A stretch of DNA of 64,000 nucleotides from G963663525 sp963663525 (GTDB lineage Bacteria > Myxococcota_A > SURF-8 > G963663525). The stretch is from assembly GCA_963663525.2 (NCBI GenBank), contig CAXXHC010000002.1, forward strand, positions 484,764 through 548,763, in the 5' to 3' direction. Of the stretch, positions 17,410 through 28,000 are shown piece after piece. Numbering within the stretch: position 1 is the first letter of the stretch; every line of letters begins with the position of its first letter. A program made the translations under genes and the position numbers. The notes beneath the pieces were generated by a model. It searched no databases and was not told the origin of the DNA. It was given only the letters and a program-made list of their open reading frames with translations.

Positions 17410-18975
17410 TTACTGGTAGCTGCTGCTGTCAAGCCACCATTCGACCTGTACGCCGAAATAGTGCTGCCAGGATGCGTCCCGCCGGGCATCCCAGGCGGGG
17501 AAGAGTTCGAGCGCCGCCCCGTTCAGGTGGCTGGCCGTGTACACGAAACGAAACTGCGGACGACGGTACATGCCCCGATCAAAAGAAATAGCAGGCATGA
17601 CGGAAAGCTGCCAAACCTGCGGAATCAGGAGCTTATCGGTGTCGGAAGTCAGCCCGTTGGGTCGTTTCCACTGGTGGGAGACTTCGAATAGCTGGTGGAT
17701 GTGCCGCGTAATGAAAATTCCCGGCCTCACCACGGCGATACCCTCCCAATAGTCGTCCAGATCTTCCTGGTCGCCGTCGGCGTCCTCGAAATACCGGCCA
17801 TAGCCGCCCGCCATGACGCCGAACCAGTGACTTTCCCAGTTGAAGGAAAACGCGCCCACCGCCTCTTTCGCGCCTTTGGCGGTTCGATCCAGGGAAACGC
17901 CCCACGGCACTCCCCACTCTCCGTAGGCGGCGAGATCCCAGGCATAACGCAGGAAAAGATTGAGATGACTTCCGTTCCCGAAACCCCAGAAACCGAGTTG
18001 CGCTCCGACGACGCCTCCCCGGTCCTGCGGCATTTCCGTGACATCGCCTTCCTCGGCATCCAGAGCATAGGTTTCCAGGTATTCGGAATCTTCCGCAGAA
18101 TAACGGTATTCACCGTCGGGAAGATGGTGAATTTCACCGTAAAGTGCGGCTTTCATGGAAAAATCGCCTGAGATATCACGAGCCAGGTACTCGGCCTTGA
18201 ACGACGAAATCAGGCGCTGGCGATTGACGAGCGTGATTTCGTCGGCCCCGAACGTGGTAGGAACGCTCAACGTGCGAAACTGGTACTCGTTGCGCAACCG
18301 ATTGACGCCCACGTGCCATTTCAGTTGCAGTCCGTAGCCGTTCCACTGAAGGCCGCCGCCCAGCGTGTTGAGGTTGTCGAGGGGCCAGAAGTCGAGCAGG
18401 TAGATGTCGTCGCCCCGGTACATTCTCGAACCGACCCACAAGCGCAGATCGACACCGGGAATAAAGTGTCTCGCCTCGGCATAAAGGTTGCGCATGGCGA
18501 TACCCTGCGTCGCATCCCCCGTGTAGTGGAACACTTCGTCGAAAAACGCCAGCGTCGCCAGCACACGCACGCCGAAACCGTCGTCGGTGTGCACCGTATA
18601 CTTGAAATCGAACTCGGCATACGGCCCTTCCATCAGACGCGCGCCGTGGGAAACGACGTTGCTGTCGTCGCCCGGCTCCTCGTGGGCGTTCCAACTCGCC
18701 TGAATGCGACCATAGGTGCCGAAGGAAAAGCCGTCTTTGAACCGGCGTTTTTTCTTCGAAGGAGGCTCCTTCGGCGTTTCTTCCGATGAAGAAATCTCGG
18801 TATCGGAAATTTCTTCCGAAGCAGGATTCTCCACCGGGAGGATGAGTTCCTCTTCTCCGTCCGTCTCGATTTTACTTGAATGCGGGTCCGATCGCTCGCC
18901 GGCAGCCGCCAGTAAAACCGGCCAGCAGACGAAAAACAGGCATCCCGCCATCCATACCCGATAAAGCCGGTTCAT
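17410..18975 (-). CDS. Maltoporin-like outer-membrane channel (LamB family)
   Basis: 521 residues from the ATG at 18975, chosen for its GGAGAC ribosome site and a clean signal peptide ending near LLAAAG. A Ser/Glu-rich linker (about residues 28-75) is followed by a beta-barrel domain with LamB-like landmarks: FGTYGRIQASW, HGARLMEGPYAEFDFKY, a GSRMYRGDDIYLLDFWPLDN segment, and a C-terminal FGVQVEWWLD strand. LamB channels pass maltodextrins across the outer membrane. The place in the operon, between surface glucanases and the ABC importer, fits this role. Homology is by pattern only, hence moderate confidence in the substrate. Confidence 0.82.
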   Translation of the reverse strand: MNRLYRVWMAGCLFFVCWPVLLAAAGERSDPHSSKIETDGEEELILPVENPASEEISDTEISSSEETPKEPPSKKKRRFKDGFSFGTYGRIQASWNAHEEPGDDSNVVSHGARLMEGPYAEFDFKYTVHTDDGFGVRVLATLAFFDEVFHYTGDATQGIAMRNLYAEARHFIPGVDLRLWVGSRMYRGDDIYLLDFWPLDNLNTLGGGLQWNGYGLQLKWHVGVNRLRNEYQFRTLSVPTTFGADEITLVNRQRLISSFKAEYLARDISGDFSMKAALYGEIHHLPDGEYRYSAEDSEYLETYALDAEEGDVTEMPQDRGGVVGAQLGFWGFGNGSHLNLFLRYAWDLAAYGEWGVPWGVSLDRTAKGAKEAVGAFSFNWESHWFGVMAGGYGRYFEDADGDQEDLDDYWEGIAVVRPGIFITRHIHQLFEVSHQWKRPNGLTSDTDKLLIPQVWQLSVMPAISFDRGMYRRPQFRFVYTASHLNGAALELFPAWDARRDASWQHYFGVQVEWWLDSSSYQ

Positions 18976-19012
18976 CGCGTCTCCATGGAAATGCGGACAG
19001 ATCGAGAACCGC

Positions 19013-19546
19013 CTACTCGGCGTCCTCGGCGACACACTTCAAATCCCGTTCCACGTAGCCCGGTGCGCATTCGTCGCAGAAATCTCCGGCGTAGCCTTCC
19101 AGGCAATCGCATACGGGACGTTCGTTAATCACCACGCAGGTTCCGTACACGCAGTCGATTTCTTCGCAGGGACCATACGCCACGCAACGCAACCCCCGCA
19201 CGATGTAGCCTTCGGCGCAGGTATCGCACAAATCGCCGGCGTACCCTTCCCAGCAGGCACAGGAAGCCTGCCCGCCGATCTCCTCGCAGGTTCCGAACAC
19301 ACACGGGTCTTGGTCGCAGCCTTCGGCGAACGGGTCCGCGCAGGAGCCGTATCCCGATCCGTAGCCGCATTCGTCGGCGGGATTTTCTCCCGGATCCCAG
19401 GCTTCGTCTTCGCTTTCGGTGTCGGCGTCGCCGGACGAGTGGTCGCCGTCCTCGACGCGGTTTTCCCCGGACTCCCCGCAACCGGCAAAGACAAGTAATA
19501 TCCAAAAGATACAAGCGAATTGTCGTGCTATATCAACGGACCGCAT
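19013..19546 (-). CDS. EGF-repeat-only lipoprotein
   Basis: 177 residues from the ATG at 19546, which has GAAGAAGG upstream and overlaps the stop of the preceding amylase gene by 14 bases. A lipobox (VFAGC) is followed by an acidic linker (EDGDHSSGDADTESEDE) and two or more Cys-rich EGF-like units (CDQDPCVFGTC, GYAGDLCDTCAEGY; CEEIDCVYGTC, GYAGDFCDECAPGY). No enzyme domain is present. The repeats are the same type as those on the EGF-GH13 and EGF-GH15 proteins of the operon. I infer a surface scaffold, spacer or glucan-binding partner; it may also be a remnant of a larger EGF enzyme. Confidence 0.85.
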   Translation of the reverse strand: MRSVDIARQFACIFWILLVFAGCGESGENRVEDGDHSSGDADTESEDEAWDPGENPADECGYGSGYGSCADPFAEGCDQDPCVFGTCEEIGGQASCACWEGYAGDLCDTCAEGYIVRGLRCVAYGPCEEIDCVYGTCVVINERPVCDCLEGYAGDFCDECAPGYVERDLKCVAEDAE

Positions 19547-21692
19547 GGCAAACCTTCTTCGATGCAAGCGTCATGATAGCATAGGGCTCCAGGGTCGCAT
19601 GAAGCCTTTTTTCGGAAATCGAAAACGCCGATCCGGAGCCGGTGCAGTCCTCCAGATCCTCGTACCAATCTCGTTGGGCGTCGAAATCGGGAAGCGGAAT
19701 TTCGTAGGAAAGCGCACGGGAACTGCGCGAAAGGACCACGATGGAGCGGTCCTCCTCGTCGGCGAGCAGGTAAGCGATGGCGTCCGTTTTTCGCAACAGA
19801 TCCGTCCGTTCGCCGTACCGCCACGAATGGAGATTTTGCCGAAGCCGTATCAAACGCCCTACGTTTTCAAGCATTCTCTGCTGATGTTCGTTCAGCGCCT
19901 CTCCGAAGACCATCGCACGGCGGTTGTCGGGATCACCCGCCCCGGCCATGCCGATCTCATCGCCATAATACACGAACACCGCCCCGCGCTGGGTCAGCAA
20001 AAAGGCGTGGGCGACTTCCATCAGGCGGTACGGAGCGGCGTCCGTGGGTTGATCGGGAGGGTTTTCCACGCCGTCGCCCTCGTCCCCCGCCGCAACGGAA
20101 AGAAAGCGCGTCACGTCGTGATTTCCCAACATCAACCCCATCACCGCACCGGAACCTTCCCAGGCGGCATGGCTCAGGTCGGCTTCGTCCAACAAGGTAT
20201 CCATAGTATGAAGTCCCTGCGCGACAACCTCGCGCACGCTCCACATCAAGGGAAAATCGAACTGCCCTGAAAGACCGTATGGCCCAAGATACCAACGGAT
20301 GTCGTCACGTCCCGCGCTTCCCGTGTAGGTTTCTCCGATAAGATACGGACGCACCAGGTCTTTTCCCAATCGCCGTTCGACTTCGTAACGCAAGTGGCGC
20401 GTAACCAGGCGGGGCATCATCGCCACGGCGTCCACCCGAAGGCCGTCGAAACCGAAAGAATCCATCCACCACACGGTATCGCCTATCATCGTGTCCAGGA
20501 CGTCTTCGTTCGTCCAGTCGAGATCGGGTAGGTAGTCGATAAACCAGCAGTGCTCGATATCGCGGCCCCAATCGCATTCCCGTCCGCACACGCAATCGCC
20601 CTTCGGATGGTTGAACCACTCCTCGCGATGCTCCACGAAGTAAGGGTGCTCGATATGCGTATGGTTGGGCACGATGTCGAGAATCATCCGCATGTTTCGT
20701 CCGTGGGCTGTATCGACCAGCGACCGAAGCGCCACCTCCCCTCCCCAACGCGCATCGACTTTTCGGGGCGCAATAGGCCAATATCCATGATATGACTCGT
20801 ATTTTCGCCCGTCGAAGCCTTCCCACTCGCCCGCTGCGTTCTCGTAAGCCGGGGAGATCCATAAGGCGTTCACTCCCAACGCCTCGAAATAACCGGACGT
20901 TATCGCGTGCTCGATCCCCTCGTAATCGCCCCCCATGCGGTGAGTAATCGGTCGGGAGTCGTCCACGACCTCCCCTGCTCCGTGCAAAAAGCGATCGGTC
21001 ACGATCTGATACAACACCGCATCTTCCCAACGAAAGATTGTGTCGTCGTGGTGAAACACCAAAACCGCAGTATTTTCGTTATCTTGCGAGTCTTTCATGA
21101 CAACTTCCAGCCGATGCGGCCCCACGGTTTCCGGCGCGGCGAGCGTGATTTCCACGGTGGAATCATCCACCCATTCGTGCTGGAAATCCACGGCGGCGCC
21201 ATCGAGCGTTGCAGACAATTCCAACGCAACCTTCCGCCGGTAGGCGGTCTCCAACCACGCCGTAAGTACGCCATTTTCCAGGCTTTTCATCTCCAACTCG
21301 CCGTATGGAGCGTTGCAATCGCGCTGAATCAGCAGGCTGTGCTCCCGGCCATCCCTGCCGAAGATCGTCAGCGGATTCGCCTCGTCGAGCAACTCCGCAT
21401 CCTCCCCGGTAAGAAAGCGGTAGGCATAGCGTCCCGGACCGATGGCGAAACTTCCCTGAAATCGCCCCATTGCGTCGTTCTTCTCCAAGGCGTAGGAATC
21501 CGGGTTCCAGCCGTTGAAATCCCCGATCACGAAAACGGAATCCGCCCCAGCGAGATCCTCGGTAGAAACGGTAAACGTAGCGGTACAAGGCGCGGGAGCA
21601 TCTCCCCCACCCTTGCTTGCATCCTTCGAGCCGCAGGCCGTCATCCCCAAAAGCACAAGCCACAGCACAAGTTGGAGTGTTTTCCGACTCAT
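19533..21692 (-). CDS. GH13 alpha-amylase/neopullulanase-type lipoprotein with N-terminal CBM48-like domain
   Basis: 719 residues. Lipidated C20 (LLGMTAC). An early beta-sandwich of the CBM48/isoamylase-N type (VIGDFNGWNP, then GRYAYRFL, residues 38-125) and a second beta domain precede the GH13 barrel, with D421 (DGLRVDAV), E454 (LIGETYT) and D526 (LGNHDVTRF). The N-terminal modules are common in cyclomaltodextrinases, neopullulanases and SusA-like enzymes that cut branched or cyclic glucans. It overlaps GH15 upstream by 4 bases and the EGF-only lipoprotein downstream by 14, so translation is probably coupled. Confidence 0.92.
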   Translation of the reverse strand: MSRKTLQLVLWLVLLGMTACGSKDASKGGGDAPAPCTATFTVSTEDLAGADSVFVIGDFNGWNPDSYALEKNDAMGRFQGSFAIGPGRYAYRFLTGEDAELLDEANPLTIFGRDGREHSLLIQRDCNAPYGELEMKSLENGVLTAWLETAYRRKVALELSATLDGAAVDFQHEWVDDSTVEITLAAPETVGPHRLEVVMKDSQDNENTAVLVFHHDDTIFRWEDAVLYQIVTDRFLHGAGEVVDDSRPITHRMGGDYEGIEHAITSGYFEALGVNALWISPAYENAAGEWEGFDGRKYESYHGYWPIAPRKVDARWGGEVALRSLVDTAHGRNMRMILDIVPNHTHIEHPYFVEHREEWFNHPKGDCVCGRECDWGRDIEHCWFIDYLPDLDWTNEDVLDTMIGDTVWWMDSFGFDGLRVDAVAMMPRLVTRHLRYEVERRLGKDLVRPYLIGETYTGSAGRDDIRWYLGPYGLSGQFDFPLMWSVREVVAQGLHTMDTLLDEADLSHAAWEGSGAVMGLMLGNHDVTRFLSVAAGDEGDGVENPPDQPTDAAPYRLMEVAHAFLLTQRGAVFVYYGDEIGMAGAGDPDNRRAMVFGEALNEHQQRMLENVGRLIRLRQNLHSWRYGERTDLLRKTDAIAYLLADEEDRSIVVLSRSSRALSYEIPLPDFDAQRDWYEDLEDCTGSGSAFSISEKRLHATLEPYAIMTLASKKVCHAVR

Positions 21693-24600
21693 GGCCTCGC
21701 GGTGCTAGGGAGTACATCCCGCTCTTCATTTTGGCCGTATTTTTGCCATAAATCCACGATGTACGCCCCAGCGCCGAAGCCGACCATGGGCACTGCGCCA
21801 TCGTAAGCAGCGGTGTTGGGATCATGCAACTCCGCGATAAGACCCATGTTTTTGTTCGCTTGCGCCGTGATCCAGTCCAAAAGGGCGTCGGCGTCCGCCT
21901 CTCTTCCTGCAAGTCGCAACGCATGGGCCGTGCGGAGATCGATGAACACCCACTCTTTGGAATCGTACGCGCCGCCGTCATCGTTGCGGAAATATCCGTA
22001 CCCGTGAGACACTTTAAGATCGGTATCGAAACGCGCGAGCGTGGTTTGGGCGACTTCTCCCGTAGGCGAAAACAACTCCCAGTTGAAGGCGTCCACCACG
22101 GAGGCATCCACGTAGCCGGAATTGTTGGCGAATTCTTCCACGCTCTGCACGAGGAAACCATCGTCCATGGCGTGGGTCTCGATCCCCGAAACAATGGAAT
22201 TTTTTGCCTGTAAGTAGATCGAACCAGTGGTAGGATCTCCGGCAAATGTCGCAAGAGCGAACGCATATTGAAGCCCAAACGCTGCCGCAAGGGATGTGTA
22301 CGTATACTGCTTCTGCATTCCGTTCCAATGCACTTCCCAGATCGAACTGTCCGCCGCAATCATGTCGTTTTCATCGATTAGATCGACAAGCACATCCGCT
22401 ACGTCATCGCGAATCTCGGTCCAGTAATTGTCGAGAAAATCGGTATATCCGGTGGCAACGCGATATTTTCCGAGCGCCCAGAGGAACAGCCCGAAGCCGT
22501 CGAATTCGATGTTCGAACCATGGGCGTCGAAATCCGTCTCTTCCAGTCCTCTGCCGTAATAACGACACACCGAAACCTGGTAGTTCATACCGACTTGCTC
22601 GGTATAATGCCCACTGTCAGCCTTCAACACGAATTCCAACGCCGCCCGCGCTTCGTCGGTGTGGCCGGAGTCGATCAGCGCCGAAATGGCATAGGCCATG
22701 TCGCGCACCCAGGTGATATTCCAGTTTCCTGGAGGCAGCGCCGCGAGAATCTGCCCGTATGGCTTGTGGAAACTGTCCCCGCTTGAATCTTCGTTGTTGG
22801 CTTCGCGCACCTGACCCATACGAAGCACGGCTTCGGACACGCGGTACACGGTGGTTTCGGCGGCACTCATGCCTTCCGGGGCGGGTTTGCGCCAAGTTTC
22901 CCATTCTTCCACCGCGCTTTCCAACACCTGTTCCGGCATCGAGGGACCGTAGGCCGTCGCCAACTCCGACAGCATCCCGGATGGTCCCTCGAACAGTTCG
23001 TAGGCGCTGACCGAGCCCAACCAGCCGCTTTCTTCAGGTGCCAACGTGAAGGATTTCTGGAATCCGCAACTTCGGTCGTCGCCTTCGCTGTCGTTTTCGT
23101 CGCCGAGATCCTGGTTGGCCGACAGTCTGCGCCACGGGTTGGCGTCGTCGTAAGCACCGCCTGCCCCCCGATGGGTGAAACTTCCCAACGGACGATGCAC
23201 GAGAGCCCCGATGGGGCCTTCCTCCACGTAGGCTCCCCCGTTGGAATCCCAATAGATTTTCTCCCCTACCGCCGACGGCGTAGCGGGATCGTCTTCGGGA
23301 GCATTCCCCAAGTGGTAGTTGTGGATGGAATACAGCGACACTTCGTGAGACGAGCCGCCGACGTTGGTCGCTTTAGCAAGCATCACAAGCGCAGGACGAT
23401 TCAGGAGAAAAGGCGCATAAACCATCGTTTCCACACGGATATCTCCCACCTGCTGCACGAGATGAACGATGCCCTCCTGCTCGTAATAGCCTGCATATTC
23501 CAGCGGCACGGTGTTCAACCATGTTCCCGCACCATCGATTCGCACGCCGAAATAGGCATCGTACAGTAGATCGCGCGAGGGGACGCCTTCGCCCCACATT
23601 TTGTAAATGTGTTCCCACATTCGCACGGCTTTGCGTTGGTCGAGATCCACCACTACCGCCGAAAAACCGTTGGTGGACACCAACTTACCGAACGAAGCGT
23701 GGGCGAATGAACAGGCATCCGCCGAAACGTCGCAATCGGCCACGCAGACCCCGGCGACGTCGGAATGATTCGCCGGACAGGAAGTTTCGGGAACGCAGAG
23801 ATCCCCGCCAAGCACGTAGCCTTCGGCGCATTGGTTGCAGTTTTCTCCGGCGTATCCCGCCTCACAGGAGCATTCCAGGCCGTTTCCCGTGCAGGTTCCA
23901 TGGCCGGAACAAGTCGTCGCGGGATCACAGGACACATCCTCCACGCACGCATCTCCTTCAAGATGATATCCGGCGTCGCAATCGCAAACCGCGAGGCCGT
24001 TTCGGTCGCGACACACGGTGCGATGGCTTTCCGTACAGGGATTGGGTTCGCAAGGATCGGTGCTCTGCACCACGCATTCTCCGCCTTCCCAGCCGTAGCC
24101 GTCGTCGCAGACGTCGCAATGCTCGCCCGTATACCCCGGATCACAGATGCAGGAAAGCCCTTGTTCCGCGCATTGCCCGTGCCCGCTACAGGTCGTCGCG
24201 GGATCGCAGGAGACGTCTTCCGCGCACGCGCCGTCCTCGTCGTGCCAACCGGGATCGCAGGAACAGACGGCATCTCCGTCTTCATCGATACAAACGCTTT
24301 TATGCTCCAGAGTACACGGATTGGGCGTGCAGGGATCTTGCGCGTTTTCCGGCACGCATACGAGTCCCTGGGGCACGTAACCTCTGGCGCAGCGGTCACA
24401 TTCGCTTCCCTCGTAGCCGTCTTCGCAATCGCAGACCGCCAAGCCGTTCACCTCGGAGCACGAGCCGTGCACACAGGGATCGGGATTGCAGGGACTGACG
24501 GCGACGCACTCCCCGCCGCGGTTCTCGTACCCCTCGGCACACGCATCGCAAACCGTTCCGGCGTATCCTTCATGACAGGCGCATTCCGCCTGCCCATCCA

Positions 24601-25039
24601 CCACCGAGCAATCCCCGTGCACGCAGGGAGACGACGTACACGGACCTTCCGTTTCGACGGCCACGCAATCCAGGCCGTTTTCATCGCGCTCGTAGCCCGT
24701 CGCGCATTCGTCGCAGCTTTCTCCCGAATATCCCACGTTGCAAACGCAGGTCGGGAGGTTCTCCGGGTCGGCACAATGGCCGTGCACGCAATTTTCCGGG
24801 AGGCAGAGATCGGCGAGGCACTCCAGGCCGGAGGCATGATACCCCGAGTTGCACGAACAGGTGGCCTGACCGTCCGCCACGAGACACGCCCCGTAGCCCG
24901 AGCAAAGCACGCCTTCGCAAGGGTCGCCGCCACCGCCACCGGAATCGTCACTTCCGAAACATCCGCCAACAAACCACGAAATTCCGATAAAAAACATGAA
25001 AGGATATAAAATTTTCGAGAACAAAACCGTCGTTTTCAT
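21689..25039 (-). CDS. Eight-EGF-repeat lipoprotein with GH15 glucoamylase domain
   Basis: 1116 residues from the ATG at 25039 (GGAG upstream; an in-frame ATG at 25066 has none). A lipobox (WFVGGC, C27) is followed by a Gly-rich linker and about eight EGF-like Cys-rich repeats, to about residue 430. A GH15-type domain follows: a beta-sandwich region, then an alpha/alpha barrel with GNWNITWVRDMAYAISAL, SSIWEVHW (probable catalytic Glu) and a late IAELHDPNT segment. GH15 enzymes release glucose from non-reducing ends of starch. The repeats would hold the enzyme away from the outer membrane. The last four bases overlap the next gene. Confidence 0.9.
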   Translation of the reverse strand: MKTTVLFSKILYPFMFFIGISWFVGGCFGSDDSGGGGGDPCEGVLCSGYGACLVADGQATCSCNSGYHASGLECLADLCLPENCVHGHCADPENLPTCVCNVGYSGESCDECATGYERDENGLDCVAVETEGPCTSSPCVHGDCSVVDGQAECACHEGYAGTVCDACAEGYENRGGECVAVSPCNPDPCVHGSCSEVNGLAVCDCEDGYEGSECDRCARGYVPQGLVCVPENAQDPCTPNPCTLEHKSVCIDEDGDAVCSCDPGWHDEDGACAEDVSCDPATTCSGHGQCAEQGLSCICDPGYTGEHCDVCDDGYGWEGGECVVQSTDPCEPNPCTESHRTVCRDRNGLAVCDCDAGYHLEGDACVEDVSCDPATTCSGHGTCTGNGLECSCEAGYAGENCNQCAEGYVLGGDLCVPETSCPANHSDVAGVCVADCDVSADACSFAHASFGKLVSTNGFSAVVVDLDQRKAVRMWEHIYKMWGEGVPSRDLLYDAYFGVRIDGAGTWLNTVPLEYAGYYEQEGIVHLVQQVGDIRVETMVYAPFLLNRPALVMLAKATNVGGSSHEVSLYSIHNYHLGNAPEDDPATPSAVGEKIYWDSNGGAYVEEGPIGALVHRPLGSFTHRGAGGAYDDANPWRRLSANQDLGDENDSEGDDRSCGFQKSFTLAPEESGWLGSVSAYELFEGPSGMLSELATAYGPSMPEQVLESAVEEWETWRKPAPEGMSAAETTVYRVSEAVLRMGQVREANNEDSSGDSFHKPYGQILAALPPGNWNITWVRDMAYAISALIDSGHTDEARAALEFVLKADSGHYTEQVGMNYQVSVCRYYGRGLEETDFDAHGSNIEFDGFGLFLWALGKYRVATGYTDFLDNYWTEIRDDVADVLVDLIDENDMIAADSSIWEVHWNGMQKQYTYTSLAAAFGLQYAFALATFAGDPTTGSIYLQAKNSIVSGIETHAMDDGFLVQSVEEFANNSGYVDASVVDAFNWELFSPTGEVAQTTLARFDTDLKVSHGYGYFRNDDGGAYDSKEWVFIDLRTAHALRLAGREADADALLDWITAQANKNMGLIAELHDPNTAAYDGAVPMVGFGAGAYIVDLWQKYGQNEERDVLPSTARP

Positions 25040-25067
25040 CGTTTCTCCATCGTCGAAACGTTTCAAT

Positions 25068-28000
25068 TCATGGATTCAGGACATAAACAGCCGAATCGAG
25101 TTCCGAAACCGTCACGCTGATTCTTCCAGAATGTACGGATACTGTAGAGTTCGTGAACACTTCTCTCAACGTGTCACCCTCCGAAACACCGAAATCGGAC
25201 ATGCGGAAGGATTCGCTCCTGCGGCTTCCCCGGTTGAGAACCACGAGCGCCACGTCCGAATCCTTTTTCAGCACGTAAGCCCAGTAATTGGCGTCCACGG
25301 ATAGCGTGGTCAACTCCCCGGTACGCAAGGCGGGATGATCCAACCGCGCCTTACCGATTTTCCCCACGTGTTCCAACGTCGCTTGTTGCTGCGTGTCGAG
25401 TCCCTCGAAAACCATCATGCGGCGGTTGTCGGGATCGCCTGCGCCGGGTAGCCCGATTTCATCTCCATAGTAAATAAGAGGCACGCCGGGCACGGCGAAA
25501 AGAAAAGTCCAGGCCATGCGCAACCGCGCATAGGGCCATGATGTACTAGGGTTTCCCGGCGGGCTCGTCCAGCCCTGCTCTTTGCTGCCGTTTCCCCATA
25601 AATCGCCGATGGAGCCGTCCGCGTGGGACAACACGCGGGGCACGTCGTGGTTGCCCAGGAAATTGGACATCACCGCGTCCGAGCCGTACCGGCCCATGTT
25701 GCCTACGACGAAGTTTTTCAAGTCCGACAAGCCCGCCTCATGTCGCACCAGCGCCTTCAAAGACGCCCAGAACAGCGGAAAATCGAACTGACCATCCAGC
25801 ATGTTCGAACCTACGAAGGCCGCAATAGCGTCCTGCCCGTTTTCGCCCGTAAACGTTTCGCCCACCATGTAAAACCGGATATCCTCGTGGGTGTCGATCT
25901 CTTCGCCGATCCGCGCCCGGATGGTGGTGCTGAAATCGAGAATCATGTGCTTGACCGCATCGAGCCTGAAGCCGTCGATGTTCGTTTCCTGAATCAACCA
26001 GATCGCGTGATCCATCACGGTCTTCATCACGTTCAGGTTCTTGTATTCCAGGTCCGGCAGGTACTCGGCGAACCAGCAATCAATAGGCCGTTCCCAGCCG
26101 CAGACGTACCCCTGCCCCGGCACGCCGTTATTCCAGTGAAACCAAGGACTTGTCTCGTTCAGATGCGCTTCGTACAGCGGAGAATCGGAATGCACGTGGT
26201 TGGCGACGAAATCCACGACGATACGGATACCGTGCTCGTGCGCCACCTGCACCAGTGCCTTGAATTCCTCCAGAGTGCCGAAATGGGGATCGATGACCTC
26301 CACCCCGGACAGGGGCGCGTCGCCCGTCCAGCCCGTGGAAATCGGCCAATACGAATGATATCCCGAATACTTATGGCCATCCGATCCCCAGAACGCGCCC
26401 TCGGTATTCATGATTGGAGAGGAAATCCACAAGGCGTTGATGCCTAGGTCGGAAAAATAGCCATCCTCGATTTTCTCCCGAATTCCCGCAAAATCGCCGC
26501 CTTGCCAGTTGGCTTTCCAATCGAGTTGGGAGTCCTGCACCGGCGCGTCGTTGGACTCGTCGCCGTTGTGGAAACGGTCGGTCAACACGAAATACAACGA
26601 GGCGTCGCGCCAGTCGAACGACTCCGCCTCGATCCAGACGGGTACGAACAGCGGTTCGGTCTTCAAGCCGTTGGTGTCGGAAATTTCGAATAAATACGAA
26701 TATTTACCGGGAGCGAGGCCCGATTGCTCCACCGTGAGGACACCATCCTGCGGATTGAACCAGTCCCCGTTCAACACTTCCCCGTTCCGGCGAACCACCA
26801 CGCTTCCGGCGTCCAGTCCGACCCGTCCCCGACCGTAGGACGCGCCCACCGTGATACGGATGGAGTCCTCCCCGACGACGGGCGGGGCCAGCAATTCCAG
26901 CAAAGGTGGCTCGCAATCGGGAACACGCAGACGGCTGTTGGCCACTCCTTCCACGTACTTTGTATAGGGATTGTTGGGGTCCAAAAACCATTCGCCGGTT
27001 GACTGGTCGTATAATTTGTAGGCGTAATCGCCTTCATCCAGGGAATCCAGAGTCATTTCCCACACATCGCCGTTTTTCACCAGCGGATTCGCCAACGACC
27101 AGGAGTTGATTTCACCACGCAGGTAAATCGGTCCGGCGCTCGCGCGACGAAGTTGGACAGTCACCCCACAGGAACGCACGGGAATGTCGGTGGTGTCGAG
27201 CACGCAGGCGTCGTTCTCGCCCTCGCGGTAGCCATCATCACACAAGCAGGTGAAATTCGAACCGGAAACGAGGCACACTCCGCGATGCTCCCCGGTGCAG
27301 GGATTCGGATCGCAGGGATCTTCGATGCTCCCCTCCTCCACACAGGCTTCTCCGTCCCACAGGTATCCGTTATCACAGGCACAAGCCGCTTCGCCTCCCA
27401 TATCGAGACATTGAGTCCGGTGGTCTTCGGTGCAGGGATTCGGGTCGCAAGGATCAAGAGAACTCGCCGAAATACAGGTCGCACCCTGCTGCACGTAGCC
27501 TTCGGCGCAAGCGTCGCAGGTTGTGCCCGTATATCCCGTATCGCATTCGCAACGCCCTAGACCATTTTCCAGGATGCAAGTTCCGAAAAAGCAGGGATTG
27601 GGTGAGCAGGGAGAATCCGGCTGACAGGTCAGGTTTTCGGCATGGTAACCATCGGCGCAGGCATCGCAGAACTCGCCCGCGTAACCCTCGTGACAGACAC
27701 AGGTTTTTTCTCCGTCGATCATCGCGCAAACGCCGAACGCACAGGGATCGTCCTCGCAGGGATCACCTTGAATGCAGCGCCCGTTCATCGGCCTGTACCC
27801 GGCGTCGCAGTGTTCGCACAGGGTTCCCGCGTAGCCTTCGTCGCACTGACAGGAGGCCACACCACCAACCACACGACATAGACCGAATACGCAAGGGTTC
27901 GACGTGCAGGGGTCTGCAATGCAGCTCAGTCCCTGCGTAATATAGCCGTCGAAGCACTGGCACACGGGCTCGCCATTTTGGAGAGCGCACACGCCCTCGC